Below, in pieces: positions 10,425 through 19,516 of a DNA stretch of 39,544 nucleotides (positions are counted from its first letter, which is position 1; the number at the start of each line of letters is the position of its first letter). The notes beneath the pieces were generated by a model, which was given only the letters and a program-made list of their open reading frames with translations, did not search any database and was not told the origin of the DNA. The DNA is from Chara braunii (lineage: Eukaryota > Streptophyta > Charophyceae > Charales > Characeae), in contig BFEA01000051.1 in NCBI GenBank assembly GCA_003427395.1, positions 3,769,091-3,808,634 of the forward strand, written 5' to 3'. A program made the translations under genes and the position numbers.

Positions 10425-10534
10425 GGGCACTTGAGAGCTGGAAAGTAGAAACAACTCCGCGGCACTTGAGAACCGGAAAGTAGAAACAACTCCGCGGCAC
10501 TTGAGAGCTGGAAAGTAGAAACAGCTCCGCGGCG
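10425..10534. repeat. 36-bp tandem repeat, three copies
   Basis: The unit is GGCACTTGAGAGCTGGAAAG followed by TAGAAACAACTCCGC, three times in succession with one or two substitutions. The minus-strand frame through it is repeat-driven and not considered a gene. Confidence 0.9.
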
Positions 10535-10789
10535 ACGTTAGAGTGGGTGTGGTCGAACGAAGAATTTTATTCTTTTTTTTTTGTAAGGGTTTTTTTCTTC
10601 TAAATAACAGGGCCAGTGCCCAAGGCAAAAATGTAAAGGAAACAAGTTCAAATTCAGGAGCCGCTTGGTCTCCAACTGCACCTAGCAACCCTTGACTGGT
10701 GTCGAACGAGGCCCAAAGAGAGAGAACGGAATAAATCGGAGTTATCAAACATATATATATTAAAAAAAAAAAAAAAAGGCACTAACGTC

Positions 10790-11392
10790 CCCGGGGCCAT
10801 GTCCCACTTGCACCGTTGAGCTAGCTCAACGTTGAGTATTCTATTACGTGTGACCTGGGGCGACTCACACGATCACACGAGGAGCGGGGCATCGGGCAGT
10901 TGAATTTATTTGTGAAATGATAAACGACTTTCGGGGTTTTTTTTTGGTCGAAACGAAGGGGAAAATGTGGCCGCCCCCGATTAGAACGCCCCCTACCCTG
11001 GCCCACTTCCGTTGAACTAGCTGCCTTTTCAAAAACGGGGTAGGTAGTTCAACGGTGGCTGCTCGGATAGATTTCCCCCGAAAACGAAAAATTATCGGAC
11101 ACAGGTTCATGATTGCCGTCGTGCCAGGCGCCCTGATCGGCGCGTAGTGTCAGACTACACTCCGTAAGCACAGCGCATGAGGTTCTTCACAGATTCGGGC
11201 ACAGGGAGTAATGATAACGATTTCGCCTTTACTTCTTTTATTTTTCAATATATTCACAGAATACAAAAAATTGTCGAAAAGGTCTTTATGGAATTGACAA
11301 AAAATGCGAGAAAATAGTTTTTTAATCACGAAAACCGTGTCGCACCGTTGAGCTAGCTCAACTCAACGGTGCAAGTGGGACATGGCCCCCGG
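10790..11392. mobile_element. ~600-bp non-autonomous TIR transposon
   Basis: Left end CCGGGGCCATGTCCCACTTG-CACCGTTGAG (10790-10819) is inverted nearly perfectly at 11362-11392. Both ends carry the palindrome GAGCTAGCTC beside the terminal repeat. There is no transposase frame in the interior. The related TIRs at 13138-14097 suggest a family. No exact target duplication is visible. Confidence 0.85.
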
Positions 11393-11460
11393 ATTTTTCA
11401 AAACGACAGAAAAGGGTTAGAAGGGCAAAAACTCTGCGAGATTGACTTCAGTACCGACAA

Positions 11461-11475
11461 CTTTCTTTCTTTCTT

Positions 11476-11513
<38 letters not shown>
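11461..11513. repeat. TTTC microsatellite and poly(T)
   Basis: Several TTTC units run into about 34 T. Low-complexity sequence. Confidence 0.95.
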
Positions 11514-11514
<1 letters not shown>

Positions 11515-11873
11515 GATAATTAACAATTCAATTTAAAAAATACCGATGGCTGCTAGATCGGGGAATTACCATTACCTGAATAGTTTGTTTCCAAATTCTC
11601 GAATCTCCTCTGAACTTGAGCTTGGGGATAAGCCGGCTATGGCGGCTATGGCGGCTATGGCGGACGATCTCCGTTCCTGTGCTCCTTCCATCGGCTGGAA
11701 CGAAAACTGCGTCGCCATCGTTACAATTCCGGTTGCTTCGGAGAGAAGCGGGGGGGATCGGAAGTTTCTTTTGCGGGGGGGGGAGGGGGGTGTTAACAGA
11801 GTCTTGAGAGTTTCCCGAAATTAAAGAAAAGAAAAAAAGTTTCTCGAAATTCTCTGAATGAAGCGCTCTGATG

Positions 11874-12060
11874 ACGTTCCTTTCCCTTTTCCGTTCCGTT
11901 TCGTTCCGTTCCGTTCCGTTCCCTTCCCTTTTCCTCCGTCTCTGCGTACTGTGACGTCAACGTCCACTTCTCAGAACGTCCCACACTCCTTCCTTTCCCG
12001 TTCCGTTCGCTTTTCCGTTCCGTTCCGCTCAGTTCCGTTGGCTTTTCCATTCCGTTTTCC
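11874..12060. repeat. TTCCG-rich low-complexity blocks
   Basis: Two TTCCGTTCCG-type blocks (about 11880-11935 and 11995-12060) flank a short segment with GTGACGTCAACGTCC. Similar GATGACGT motifs sit just outside both blocks, at 11868 and 12072. Confidence 0.8.
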
Positions 12061-12244
12061 TCTGCTGCCTACGATGACGTCAAGGTAAACTTTCCGGAAT
12101 GCTACTCTCAAATTTTGGTGGCATCGACCACTTCGAGAAATCCAAGGAAATAAAATAAGAAATAAGGATAATCGACTGCAGGAAACTTCGACTCCGGCAA
12201 AAAAAAAAAAAAAAAAAAAAAAAAAACCGAATCTGTGAAACAGT

Positions 12245-12760
12245 CGCCTTGTTGCGTCTGCTCCGTGGCTGTCGACACGTCAGCGNAAAAAAAANCCNCA
12301 NCGCTCTGCCTANCACCGCCACATCAGCGTCCAAAATTTCTATAGCGGCCACGTCATCCTCAGCTTTGTTAAACTCCTCCGCCTCTCGTGCCACGTCAGC
12401 GCCAATCTCTTCGGTCAAAGGTCAAACGTCAACCTTCGGTCAACGTCTTGAACTCCTCTTTGCCTGTATTGCCACGTCAGCCTCAACAGCCTCTTGCGCG
12501 CTAAAGCGGCCACGTCTGCATCAACCTCTTCGGTCAAAGGTCCAATGTCAACCTCCGGTCAACGTCTTGAATTCCCCGCTGCCTTTTTTTTTTGTCACGT
12601 CAGCATCATCAACTTCAATCGCCACCTCAGCATGAGCTTCGGAGAGCTCGTCAACTCCTTGCCTCTCTTGCCACGTCAGCATCAATTTCTATGTCCACGT
12701 CAACACGAACTTCTTCAAATCCTCTGCTGCCTGTGGCCACGTCAGCATGAGTTTCTGGGA
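12245..12760. repeat. irregular array of GCCACGTCAGC motifs
   Basis: About ten variants of CCACGTCAGC occur, for example near 12390, 12470, 12595, 12670 and 12735. Within it, CTCTTCGGTCAAAGGTC...TCAACGTCTTGAA is duplicated (12405 and 12528, offset about 121 bp). Five ambiguous bases at 12286-12313 show assembly difficulty. Spacing is irregular and no long frame survives cleanly. Confidence 0.7.
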
Positions 12761-13050
12761 GCCTTCCAACTTCTTCGCAGTGTCAGGTAATTTTTTTTTT
12801 TTTACCTGCTGCTCAAAAAAAATATTCCTGCTAAAAAAAAAAAGACAAGAAAATTCAATCCTCCTGCTGACGTGGCAAATCGTTCCTGCACAAGGTTGAC
12901 ACGCACAGATCCAGAAAATCGTCCCCCAAAACAAAGTCCAGGCCGATCAGTCAAGGCAAACTTATGGAAATGGCAACAGCTTTTCTCTTTCATATTTAAG
13001 GGGGAAAAAAAGACAACAGCTTTTTTAATATTAAAGAAAAAAAAGACAAC

Positions 13051-13082
13051 AGCTCTCACGCATAAATCGAGAAATGGTCCAC
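13051..13082 (+). ncRNA. U6 snRNA 3'-end fragment followed by an A-run
   Basis: CACGCATAAATCGAGAAATG followed by GTCCA matches the 3' part of eukaryotic U6 snRNA. It is followed by A-rich sequence. It lacks the rest of U6 and is a pseudogene fragment. Confidence 0.7.
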
Positions 13083-13137
13083 AAAAAAAAAAAAAAAAGA
13101 GCCGTCTGGGGAAAAAAAAAAAAAAAAAGAACCCTCT

Positions 13138-14097
13138 GGGACCATTTCCCACATGCACCGTTTAGTTCAGGCAACTCAACGGTGACGATGATGAGAAACC
13201 AGCGAAGTCAGTACAGATGCTTGCTGACCACACGCATAGACACATTGCCGTGTTGCCATGGCATAGGGTCTCGCCGCACGGCACACGAAACGAAAACGAA
13301 GCAAGTGCATCTGCCCAACAAAGGTGGCAAAATACACTCGTTACCATTTATAGCAAACCGACGAACCTGGCCATTTTCTGTGGGAAGATTCATTCGTTTC
13401 GTTTTTCGTTTCGTGTGCCGTGCGGCTACGCCTACAGTGTGTGAAAAGAAAATCCCGAATTTTCAATCCTCGAACAAAACAGAACGTTAAAGCAAAACGT
13501 CATCATCACCATTTAGTTGAGGCAACTCAACGGTGTGACAGCTGAAACTGCTCATTTTAATTCGATTGCAAATGAGAAATGCATTTATAAATCGTGCCGA
13601 TACACTTGGTTCTTTTTTCTCTTTTTTCTCTTTTTTCACAATTGGAGTGGCATACGGGCACTTCCATTCCACAGCCGAAAATGAAGAGTTGCCAGAATCC
13701 AATCCCATACAAAAAAATGACAAATGGAACGACGTTTGTACAATTTCTCAAAAAAAAAAAAAAAAAAAAACGGCTTTTGGGGGAACAAGACGGTCGTTGA
13801 GATGGCTGTCTCAAAAAAAGGAGACAGCTACCCGTAGCTAAGCGGAAAGTGGAGAGGGCAGGGGGAGTAGTATTCGAGAGAAAGGATTTACTTCTGCTTT
13901 TTGTTGTAAGAAAAAGCAACGATAGTCTCTAATATTGCCTTTTTTGTTAAAAACGAACCACTAGATGACTAGGACAACGTGCATCTCAAAAAAAAAAAAA
14001 AAAAGACAACGTGCATCTCCGTGGTCGCGTACAGTCACACAGCGTCGAAAACTAAACAAAGACTTATAGCTCAACGGAGGTAGTGGGACATGGTCCC
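13138..14097. mobile_element. ~960-bp TIR element, relative of the 10790-11392 element
   Basis: GGGACCATTTCCCACATG at the left is inverted at the right, where the minus strand reads GGGACCATGTCCCACTACC. Next to the left end lies the hairpin CACCGTTTAGTT/AACTCAACGGTG, and a similar hairpin recurs at 13509-13535. Inside is an inverted repeat, GCCGCACGGCACACGAAACG (13273-13300) against 13397-13425. There is no transposase frame. Confidence 0.7.
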
Positions 14098-14131
14098 TGG
14101 TCCGTGTTTACAAACGCATAACACTTCTCGA

Positions 14132-14162
<31 letters not shown>

Positions 14163-14371
14163 AAAACCCTCCGAGCCGTAATGACAACAGCTCTAGTGAC
14201 GAGCTTGTATGGATCCTGATGACATCAACACGTGTCAACCATCCAGGATAATCCAGCGGCAGCTTTATCGGAATATTTTTTTTTAGCTTAAAAAGCTAAA
14301 AATTCTTCCGTCTACAGTCGAAGTCAAAAAGGTCAAAGTCAAAGGCAGCTTCTCTAAGTTCGACTGATCTG

Positions 14372-14690
14372 CACAGTCATCAATCAGACGTGCATTAACT
14401 GGTACCAACGACGGGACCTCAAAAACAAAAAGGTCCCATTTGGACATCAGTTAAAATATGAAACAAAACAAAAAAGTTGAAAAAACACAGTCATCAATCA
14501 GACGTGCATTAACCGGGGCCGACGGGGCCTGAAAAAACAAAAAGGTCCCATAGGGACATCCGTTAAAATATGAAATAAAACAAAAAAAATGAAAAAACAC
14601 AGTCATCAATCAGACGTGCATTAACTGGGCCCGACGGGACCTAAAAAAACAAAAAGGTCCCATCGGGACATCCGTTAAAATATGAAATAA
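14372..14690 (+). repeat. three ~113-bp tandem units carrying the 5' domain of U6 snRNA
   Basis: Units start at 14372, 14486 and 14598 with CACAGTCATCAATCAGACGT. Each contains a U6-like 5' stem-loop: GTCCCATAGGGACATCCGTT-AAAATATGAA at 14545, with copies at 14433 and 14657. U6 itself reads GTCCCTTCGGGGACATCCG-ATAAAATTGGAA. Compensated loop changes keep the GUCCC/GGGAC stem in the second and third copies. Homology stops before the ACAGA box, so these are not functional U6 genes. Confidence 0.75.
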
Positions 14691-14728
14691 TGAACGATAG
14701 AGAGCAAGAAGATCTTAGCAAGGTGAAC

Positions 14729-14761
<33 letters not shown>

Positions 14762-14810
14762 CACTCATCTTTACAAGACCAACGCCAAGGAAGAGGGGGG
14801 GGGGGGGGGG
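14729..14810. repeat. CT microsatellite and nearby poly(G)
   Basis: CT dinucleotides run from about 14729 to 14756, and a G homopolymer lies at about 14796-14810. Confidence 0.95.
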
Positions 14811-15198
14811 ACATTCTGAAGAAGTGCCAAACATTATTACATTATTATCCCCTCGGTGTCCCACTGCAATTTGTGCTGTTCTTTATTTCCCGTTTTGAAT
14901 TTATTTGAGCAGTCCAAGAAAGAAAGAAAGAAAAAAAAAATCCGTTATCGATGTTAGTTACCCAACCATATCTTTATTCTGAGTATGCAAGACACGTGGC
15001 TAATTAGTAATAGTGTTTAAAAATTAAAAACAATCTACGTAAGATTTCATGTGGCAAAGCAAGTGGCGGTTATTGCTTGACTTCTGCTTTATCCCAGACG
15101 AATCACTCCCGGGCTGTGATTAATAGTGTTTAAAAGTAAAAAAAAAATAAAAAAAATCTACGTAAAGGAAATTGCCAGAGCCAAAGGTCAGGGACTGA

Positions 15199-15320
15199 GG
15201 GCATACTCAGACTAGGACTTTTTCGTTATAAGCTCCGGACGTAATCGCAGTCAGATTCATCCATGTATCGCCGTGATTGCAGTCAGATACATTTAGGAAA
15301 GCGCTAGTGCGAGTATGCCC
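15199..15320. mobile_element. MITE, GGGCATACTC family, best-preserved copy
   Basis: GGGCATACTC (15199-15208) and GAGTATGCCC (15311-15320) are perfect 10-bp terminal inverted repeats. Both are flanked by TGA (15196-15198 and 15321-15323), a 3-bp direct repeat consistent with a target duplication. A 3-bp duplication with GGGCAT-type ends fits Tourist/PIF-Harbinger MITEs. The interior holds two GCAGTCAGAT boxes. Confidence 0.85.
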
Positions 15321-15419
15321 TGAGCAAAACTACCGCGCGTCAGAAAGAAAAATGGGTAAAAAACATAAAAAGGCCAAACAGAAAGGAAAGAACAGCGAAT
15401 ACATCTTCGACAGAGCTCT

Positions 15420-15493
15420 GGAGGTGATAACAGTCACAGATGCATCCACGTCTGCCCGCCGTTACGGTCAGATACGTTTAGTATGGTCTGAGA
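15420..15493. mobile_element. degenerate GGGCATACTC-family fragment
   Basis: ACAGTCACAGATGCATCCACG and GGTCAGATACGTTTAGTATG repeat the internal boxes of the MITE ending 100 bp upstream. The terminal ends are lost. Confidence 0.45.
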
Positions 15494-15954
15494 ATGAGAG
15501 AAGGAGGGGGGGGGGGAGGGAGGGGGGGTCGTATTTAAAAAAAAAGCCACCCTTTTTTGGTCCCAAACGCTAACGTATTTTCTTCCCTCCGAATAAAGCC
15601 TCGACTTAGGGGACGAGAGAACCCCCGGCCTCTCCTTTTATGGTTTTTTAAATTGATAATAGCTTCTTTTTTTCTTTTCTTTAAAAGCATTTAGTCATTT
15701 CTTTGCACAACAAAGAAACAACGCGGCCCTTAAAAAAAAAAAAAAAAAAAAAACTACGAGGCCTAGAACTCCTCACCACCAACAGCCCGTCGGATATTAC
15801 TGGCTCCATAATCATTGCCTTCCAGAAGCAGTGCTGGAAACCAGGTCCAGCGTCCCTTCTCTTTCCAGCACAAGCAGAAGCCATCAATGCAGTCCTTTCT
15901 AGACTACTCTCCCTCCTTGAGGGCTTATTCAATAGCACCCATCGGGTACGACTA

Positions 15955-16069
15955 CTACCGTCTTCCCCCGAATACAACGTACGGTCAGTATACCTGTATT
16001 TGAGCCATCTTTCAGTCTAGATACATCTATAATGACCGTCCGTTGTATTCGGCGGAATTAGGTAGGTAG
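15955..16069. mobile_element. MITE, CTACCGTCTTCCCCCGAATAC family
   Basis: Left end 15955-15987 and inverted right end 16033-16069 share CCGAATACAACG-ACGGTCA. The interior (CTTTCAGTCTAGATACATC) matches that of the 27128-27236 copy. Confidence 0.8.
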
Positions 16070-16248
16070 TATGTGGTGTCGTCAACAAGCGCTGGATCTG
16101 AGTTCTTCCGATTTGGTTGGAACAACTCATAGCTATGAGCTGTAAGGGACCATGGACTTCTATAGTTCCCTTTTTGCTGTAACTATTCAATCGTAACTGC
16201 TGCCTCTCAGCTTCAAGGTAGTACTACGTTTTTAGACGGATATTATAT

Positions 16249-16371
16249 GTGTTCGAAAGAGAGAAGGGACGTCACTATCTGTGTTCGAAAGAGAGAAGGG
16301 ACGTCACTATCTGTGTTGGAAAGAGAGAAGGGGACGTCACTATCTGTGTTGGAAAGAGAGAAGGCACGCTA
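16249..16371. repeat. 32-bp tandem repeat, four copies
   Basis: TGTTCGAAAGAGAGAAGGGA followed by CGTCACTATCTG repeats four times, the last diverging at its 3' end. The repetitive frame (MFEREKGRHYLC...) is a by-product. Confidence 0.9.
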
Positions 16372-16851
16372 CTAGTAGTGCTTGTGGTGGAAACCAGGGT
16401 ATGGGCTACCTTGAAGCTGAGAGGGTGCTGGATCGAGCGGTCGTCAACGACAGCACAAGGTAGTACCCAGTGGGTGCTATTGAATAACCCCTCAAGGAGG
16501 TAGAGTAGTCTAGAAAGGAATGCAGTGATGGCTTCCCAAAGGAAGGGATGATTGTCGGTTATGACTTGTACCGTCGAGGTGTACTACATCCAACAGCACA
16601 GCCTCTACTAATAAGGAGATCGTTCCAAAAGAAGATTCGTTGCAAAAGAACCGTCTGTTCATACGGACGGAAGGTCAAAAAAAAAAAAACAGAGTACTTT
16701 TTTTTTTTTTTCTTTTTTTTTTTGTTTTTTACAAAACAACTTTGCATTTCATTAGACATAAGAAGGGGGAGGCCGGGAATCCCTCCACATTACATTTGAA
16801 GAAAAATACGAGTCTATCCTTCGTCCAGTAAATAACAGAAAAGAAAGAAAA

Positions 16852-16943
16852 GGGCATGTATTCACACTACGACTTTATTGGATGCATGTACCCACAATCC
16901 AGACCAGATAAATTCCGAAAACAACGACTCCGACCGTATACCC
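16852..16943. mobile_element. degenerate MITE related to the GGGCATACTC family
   Basis: GGGCATGTATTCACAC at the left and GACCGTATACCC at the right are imperfect inverted ends. The interior CACAATCCAGACCAGATAAATTCC resembles the CAGTCAGATACAT boxes. The artefactual 144-bp duplication starts at its right edge. Confidence 0.5.
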
Positions 16944-17085
16944 TTTAATCTCTCAGTTCGCCCCGATCATATCCAATGTACCCTCTGATCTTCCTTCCGT
17001 CGTTCCCCGGCGGTTTTTTCTAATAGCAAATATATAATTAAGTAATTCTAGTAATTTATCACACATTATTTATATATATATATAT
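16942..17085. repeat. 144-bp duplicated segment, copy 1
   Basis: Identical base for base to 17124-17267; the two copies are separated only by the adapter at 17086-17123. A perfect duplication flanking a library adapter is best explained as assembly of a mate-pair read through its junction, so one copy is probably not in the genome. Confidence 0.9.
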
Positions 17086-17123
17086 CTGTCTCTTATACAC
17101 ATCTAGATGTGTATAAGAGACAG
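17086..17123. other. Nextera mate-pair junction adapter (sequencing artefact)
   Basis: CTGTCTCTTATACACATCT (17086-17104) is followed directly by its reverse complement (17105-17123). This 38-bp palindrome is exactly the two Tn5 mosaic ends joined in Nextera mate-pair circularisation. It is a laboratory sequence, not a natural Tn5-like element. Confidence 0.97.
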
Positions 17124-17267
17124 CCTTTAATCTCTCAGTTCGCCCCGATCATATCCAATGTACCCTCTGATCTTCCTTCCGTCGTTCCCCGGCGGTTTTT
17201 TCTAATAGCAAATATATAATTAAGTAATTCTAGTAATTTATCACACATTATTTATATATATATATAT
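17124..17267. repeat. 144-bp duplicated segment, copy 2
   Basis: Perfect repeat of 16942-17085. It continues naturally into the TATATA tract and the hammerhead-bearing repeat, so this is probably the copy in true genomic context on the right side. Confidence 0.9.
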
Positions 17268-17338
17268 ATCGTCAAATAGAACTGCCCGGTAAACCGTAGG
17301 CAGAGAGGGAGAAGAGGACAACAAACGAGGGGCTGTGA

Positions 17339-17396
17339 CAAACTGTTTCGTCGGAGTTTCACCGACTCATCAGGAGGCTGAACCCTCAACAGTCTG
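17339..17396 (-). ncRNA. type III hammerhead ribozyme
   Basis: On the minus strand, reading 17396 down to 17339, all core parts occur in order. Stem III 3' strand is CAGACUGU; H17 is U at 17388. Stem I is GAGG, loop GUUCAG, CCUC (17387-17374). Core CUGAUGA is 17373-17367. Stem II is GUCGG, seven-base loop, CCGAC (17366-17350). Core GAAA is 17349-17346, and stem III 5' strand ends CAGUUUG at 17339. Stem III forms eight pairs counting A15.1-U16.1, with one G-U. Predicted cleavage is between 17388 and 17387. Every conserved catalytic core base is present. The cleavage triplet is GUU rather than the commoner GUC, which is permitted by the NUH rule but often slower. Type III hammerheads are known in plant retrozymes. 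The flank is shared with the repeats at 18671-18740 and 19443-19560. Confidence 0.88.
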
Positions 17397-17400
17397 NAGA

Positions 17401-18207
17401 ATCCCCTCACTGATTACACTGTAANTGATAATCNACCTNAACCAAAATCAAAGTAGACTATCACTCACCCACACCAGATGGAAAACTCTACAGACTGTCG
17501 GTTCACACCCCATCACAAGCCAGCAAAACATCCACGAAACAAAGAAAGGTCTATCACAGCCAAAAAATACACTCCAGACACGCCGCTGGCACTAGAGGCA
17601 CAGCATGGCCGCGTAGTATATATATATTGTAACGATATTATAATAGTTACATATTAATTATTAATACACTTAAATAAATTTAATAAATCCAGAGAACCTG
17701 TACCTTAACAGCAAACAAATAACTCCGAAATCAGATAGCCAATGCCGAGCCTTTTAACTATACTATGTTCTTCTCTCAAATTCTTTTCGCCTTTCACTAT
17801 CTTCCTACCACTACTCCTAAGACTATATAGAGGGGACCCCTGCAAGCATAGGGCCTCGCAAACGAGGTAATTCATGTTGCCCGCCCCCCCAACAGCGGTA
17901 GTCAGAGGTGGGGTGGGGCCGCCGGTGGTTGTCCGGCTAACGCAAAGACCGAGCATTTTGTCAGTAGCTGAGCCTCCCTTTCTCATCGTCCCCCTTTCCT
18001 TTTCGACCCTTTTCTTTCTTTTTTTCATAAATCGGCAATTTGAAAGTCCAAGACATGGTACCTTTATTCGTGTCCTATTCAAACAATTTTTATTTTATTT
18101 TTTTCTGCATCTCTGCATAAAATACATCCCGATTCAGCCGTCAAATATGCATCACTTTCAGTATTATCCCTGTTCAAACAATTCAGATACATAATATAAT
18201 ACGTAAA
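17401..18207. other. unassigned, AT-rich with ambiguous bases
   Basis: Upstream of the ribozyme on its strand. Ns near 17397-17438 show a weak assembly. A small segment (about 18100-18150, CTGCATCTCTGCATAAAATACATCC) resembles the interior of the 18787-18954 MITE. No gene recognised. Confidence 0.45.
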
Positions 18208-18656
18208 TATATTGTCACACTGTAAATCAGAGCGCAAAGGCGGAAAAAGACAAAACAAGAAAAGGAAAAGAAGTAAGGAAGGAAAGCCCCACCTGTTCAT
18301 CACCTCTTACGTATATGTACGTATCACTTCTAGTGTCATTCATGCGTTAGGGGACTCTGCAGACAGTAGAGGGTTCGCTGCACTACTCTCGAAATGTGCA
18401 AAACGAGAGTGAATCTTCCGCTAGTATATGGAAAAATACACGGACAATATTTTTGTATTTTGTGCATGTCGAGAGTAGTGCAGTGAGGCCCACAATCTGT
18501 CACTCCCTCTCTGCCTAAGGTTCACCGTAGGCAGTTCTGTTTGACGATAAATAGACAACATATTCTGAAGAGAACTGATTTTGTTTTTGTTTTTGTTTTC
18601 TTGTTTTCCTTGTGTCTTTTGCGCCTTTGCGCTCTGATATCTCTGTGACGAGATAT
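18208..18656. mobile_element. ~450-bp TIR element with inner foldback
   Basis: TATATTGTCACACTGTAAATCAGAGCGCAAAGGCG at the left is inverted at 18615-18656 (minus strand TATATCTCGTCACAGAGATATCAGAGCGCAAAGGCG). An inner inverted pair, CTGCACTACTCTCGA (about 18378) and TCGAGAGTAGTGCAG (about 18469), occupies the centre. Fragments of the inner part recur near 24940-25020, 25505 and 25597. No coding capacity. Confidence 0.75.
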
Positions 18657-18670
18657 ACACCATTTTTTAT

Positions 18671-18740
18671 ATGGTTATTGAAAACTGCCCAGTGAACCGA
18701 AAAGGGAGAAAGGGAGAAAAGGACAAAAACCGGAGGGTCT
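18671..18740. repeat. decayed copy of the hammerhead-associated repeat flank
   Basis: AACTGCCCAGTGAACCG...GGGAGAAAGGGAGAAAAGGACAA matches the segment just right of 17279 (AACTGCCCGGTAAACCG...AGAGGGAGAAGAGGACAA). No hammerhead core follows. Confidence 0.55.
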
Positions 18741-18786
18741 GCATTGACAGATAAGACTAGTCAAGGTACGAACCTTCGTCCATCCA

Positions 18787-18954
18787 GGGGCGTGGTCCCA
18801 CTAGCAAAGAGGATCGGATCGAATGCCTGCATCTGGACGTGTTTGTGGAGAGGTGCAGGAAATCGAGATTGAACTGCTTTTCTGCATCTGTGCATAAAAC
18901 ACATCCAGATTCAGGAGCTCGATCCTATCCTCTTTGCTAGTGGGACCTCGGCCC
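18787..18954. mobile_element. 168-bp MITE with ~35-bp TIRs
   Basis: The left end GGGGCGTGGTCCCACTAGCA-AAGAGGATCGGATCGA and the inverted right end match at nearly all positions. Subterminal CATCTGGACGTGTTT and AAACACATCCAGATT are also inverted. It is the compact relative of the 9358-9886 element. Confidence 0.88.
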
Positions 18955-19078
18955 ACGGGCATCCTTTTTCTTTTTTTTTTTCTTTTTTTTCAACGCGCCC
19001 ATTTTAGCCGGCCTGGCTACTAGATTAAGTATATACATATGGTCAATTAAATATATATTTTACATCCCTTCATCTAAA

Positions 19079-19492
19079 GTTGCCCCGCGACTTCTCTGTG
19101 ACCCGTTCCAGTTCACAGATCTCTCCTTATATGTATCGTCAAATAGAACTGCCTACGTAAAAAAATCCGTAGGCAGAGAGAGAAATTACCCCGCAGTAAA
19201 ATAAAAATAAAATAAACAAATAAAAAAAAAGGAGTTATCCCGCGACTTCTCTGTGACCCGTTCCAGTTTACAGATCTCTCCTTGTATATATCGTCAAACA
19301 TAACTGCCTACGGTTAAAAAAACGGAAGCAGAGAGAGAACTTAACCCCCAGTATAAAAAAAAACAAAAACAAAAAAAAAGAGAGAGAGTTGCCCCGCGAC
19401 TTCTCTGTGACCCGTTCCACTTCACAGATCTCTCCTTATAAATATCGTCAAACAGAACTGCCTACGGTAAAAAAAAACGGAGGCAGAGAGGG
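19079..19492. repeat. ~155-bp tandem repeat, three units, hairpin-bearing
   Basis: Units start at 19079, 19234 and 19388 with GTTRYCCCGCGACTTCTCTG. Each contains AGATCTCTCCTT, then ATCGTCAAACAGAACTGCC, then an A-rich loop between TACGGT and CCGTAGGCAG arms. The last unit runs directly into the second, decayed hammerhead, so array and ribozyme repeat share sequence. No protein frame persists. Confidence 0.88.
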
Positions 19493-19516
19493 ATAGGGAG
19501 AAGAGGACTGACACAT

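Larger units (their letters stand above)
15877..16535. mobile_element. ~660-bp foldback element with nested MITE and minisatellite
   Basis: The left arm 15877-15958 (GAAGCCATCAATGCAGTCC ... CAATAGCACCCATCGGGTAC) is inverted at 16459-16535 with roughly 90 percent identity. An inner pair of perfect arms (CCTCTCAGCTTCAAGGTAG, 16203-16221 and inverted 16406-16424) encloses a four-copy 32-bp repeat. A different MITE (15955-16069) sits between the left arm and the inner arm. There is no transposase. Confidence 0.75.

Noticed and set aside
14205-14240. CTGATGA at 14214 (also at 5728 and 11866) as hammerhead cores
   Set aside because: No GAAA follows a pairing stem at any of these positions.
16249-16371. 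CRISPR array
   Set aside because: The 32-bp units are directly adjacent with no spacers, and the context is eukaryotic.
17086-17123. Natural Tn5/IS50-type insertion end
   Set aside because: The palindrome is exactly the two engineered mosaic ends joined as in mate-pair libraries, with an identical duplication beside it. A laboratory origin is far more likely.
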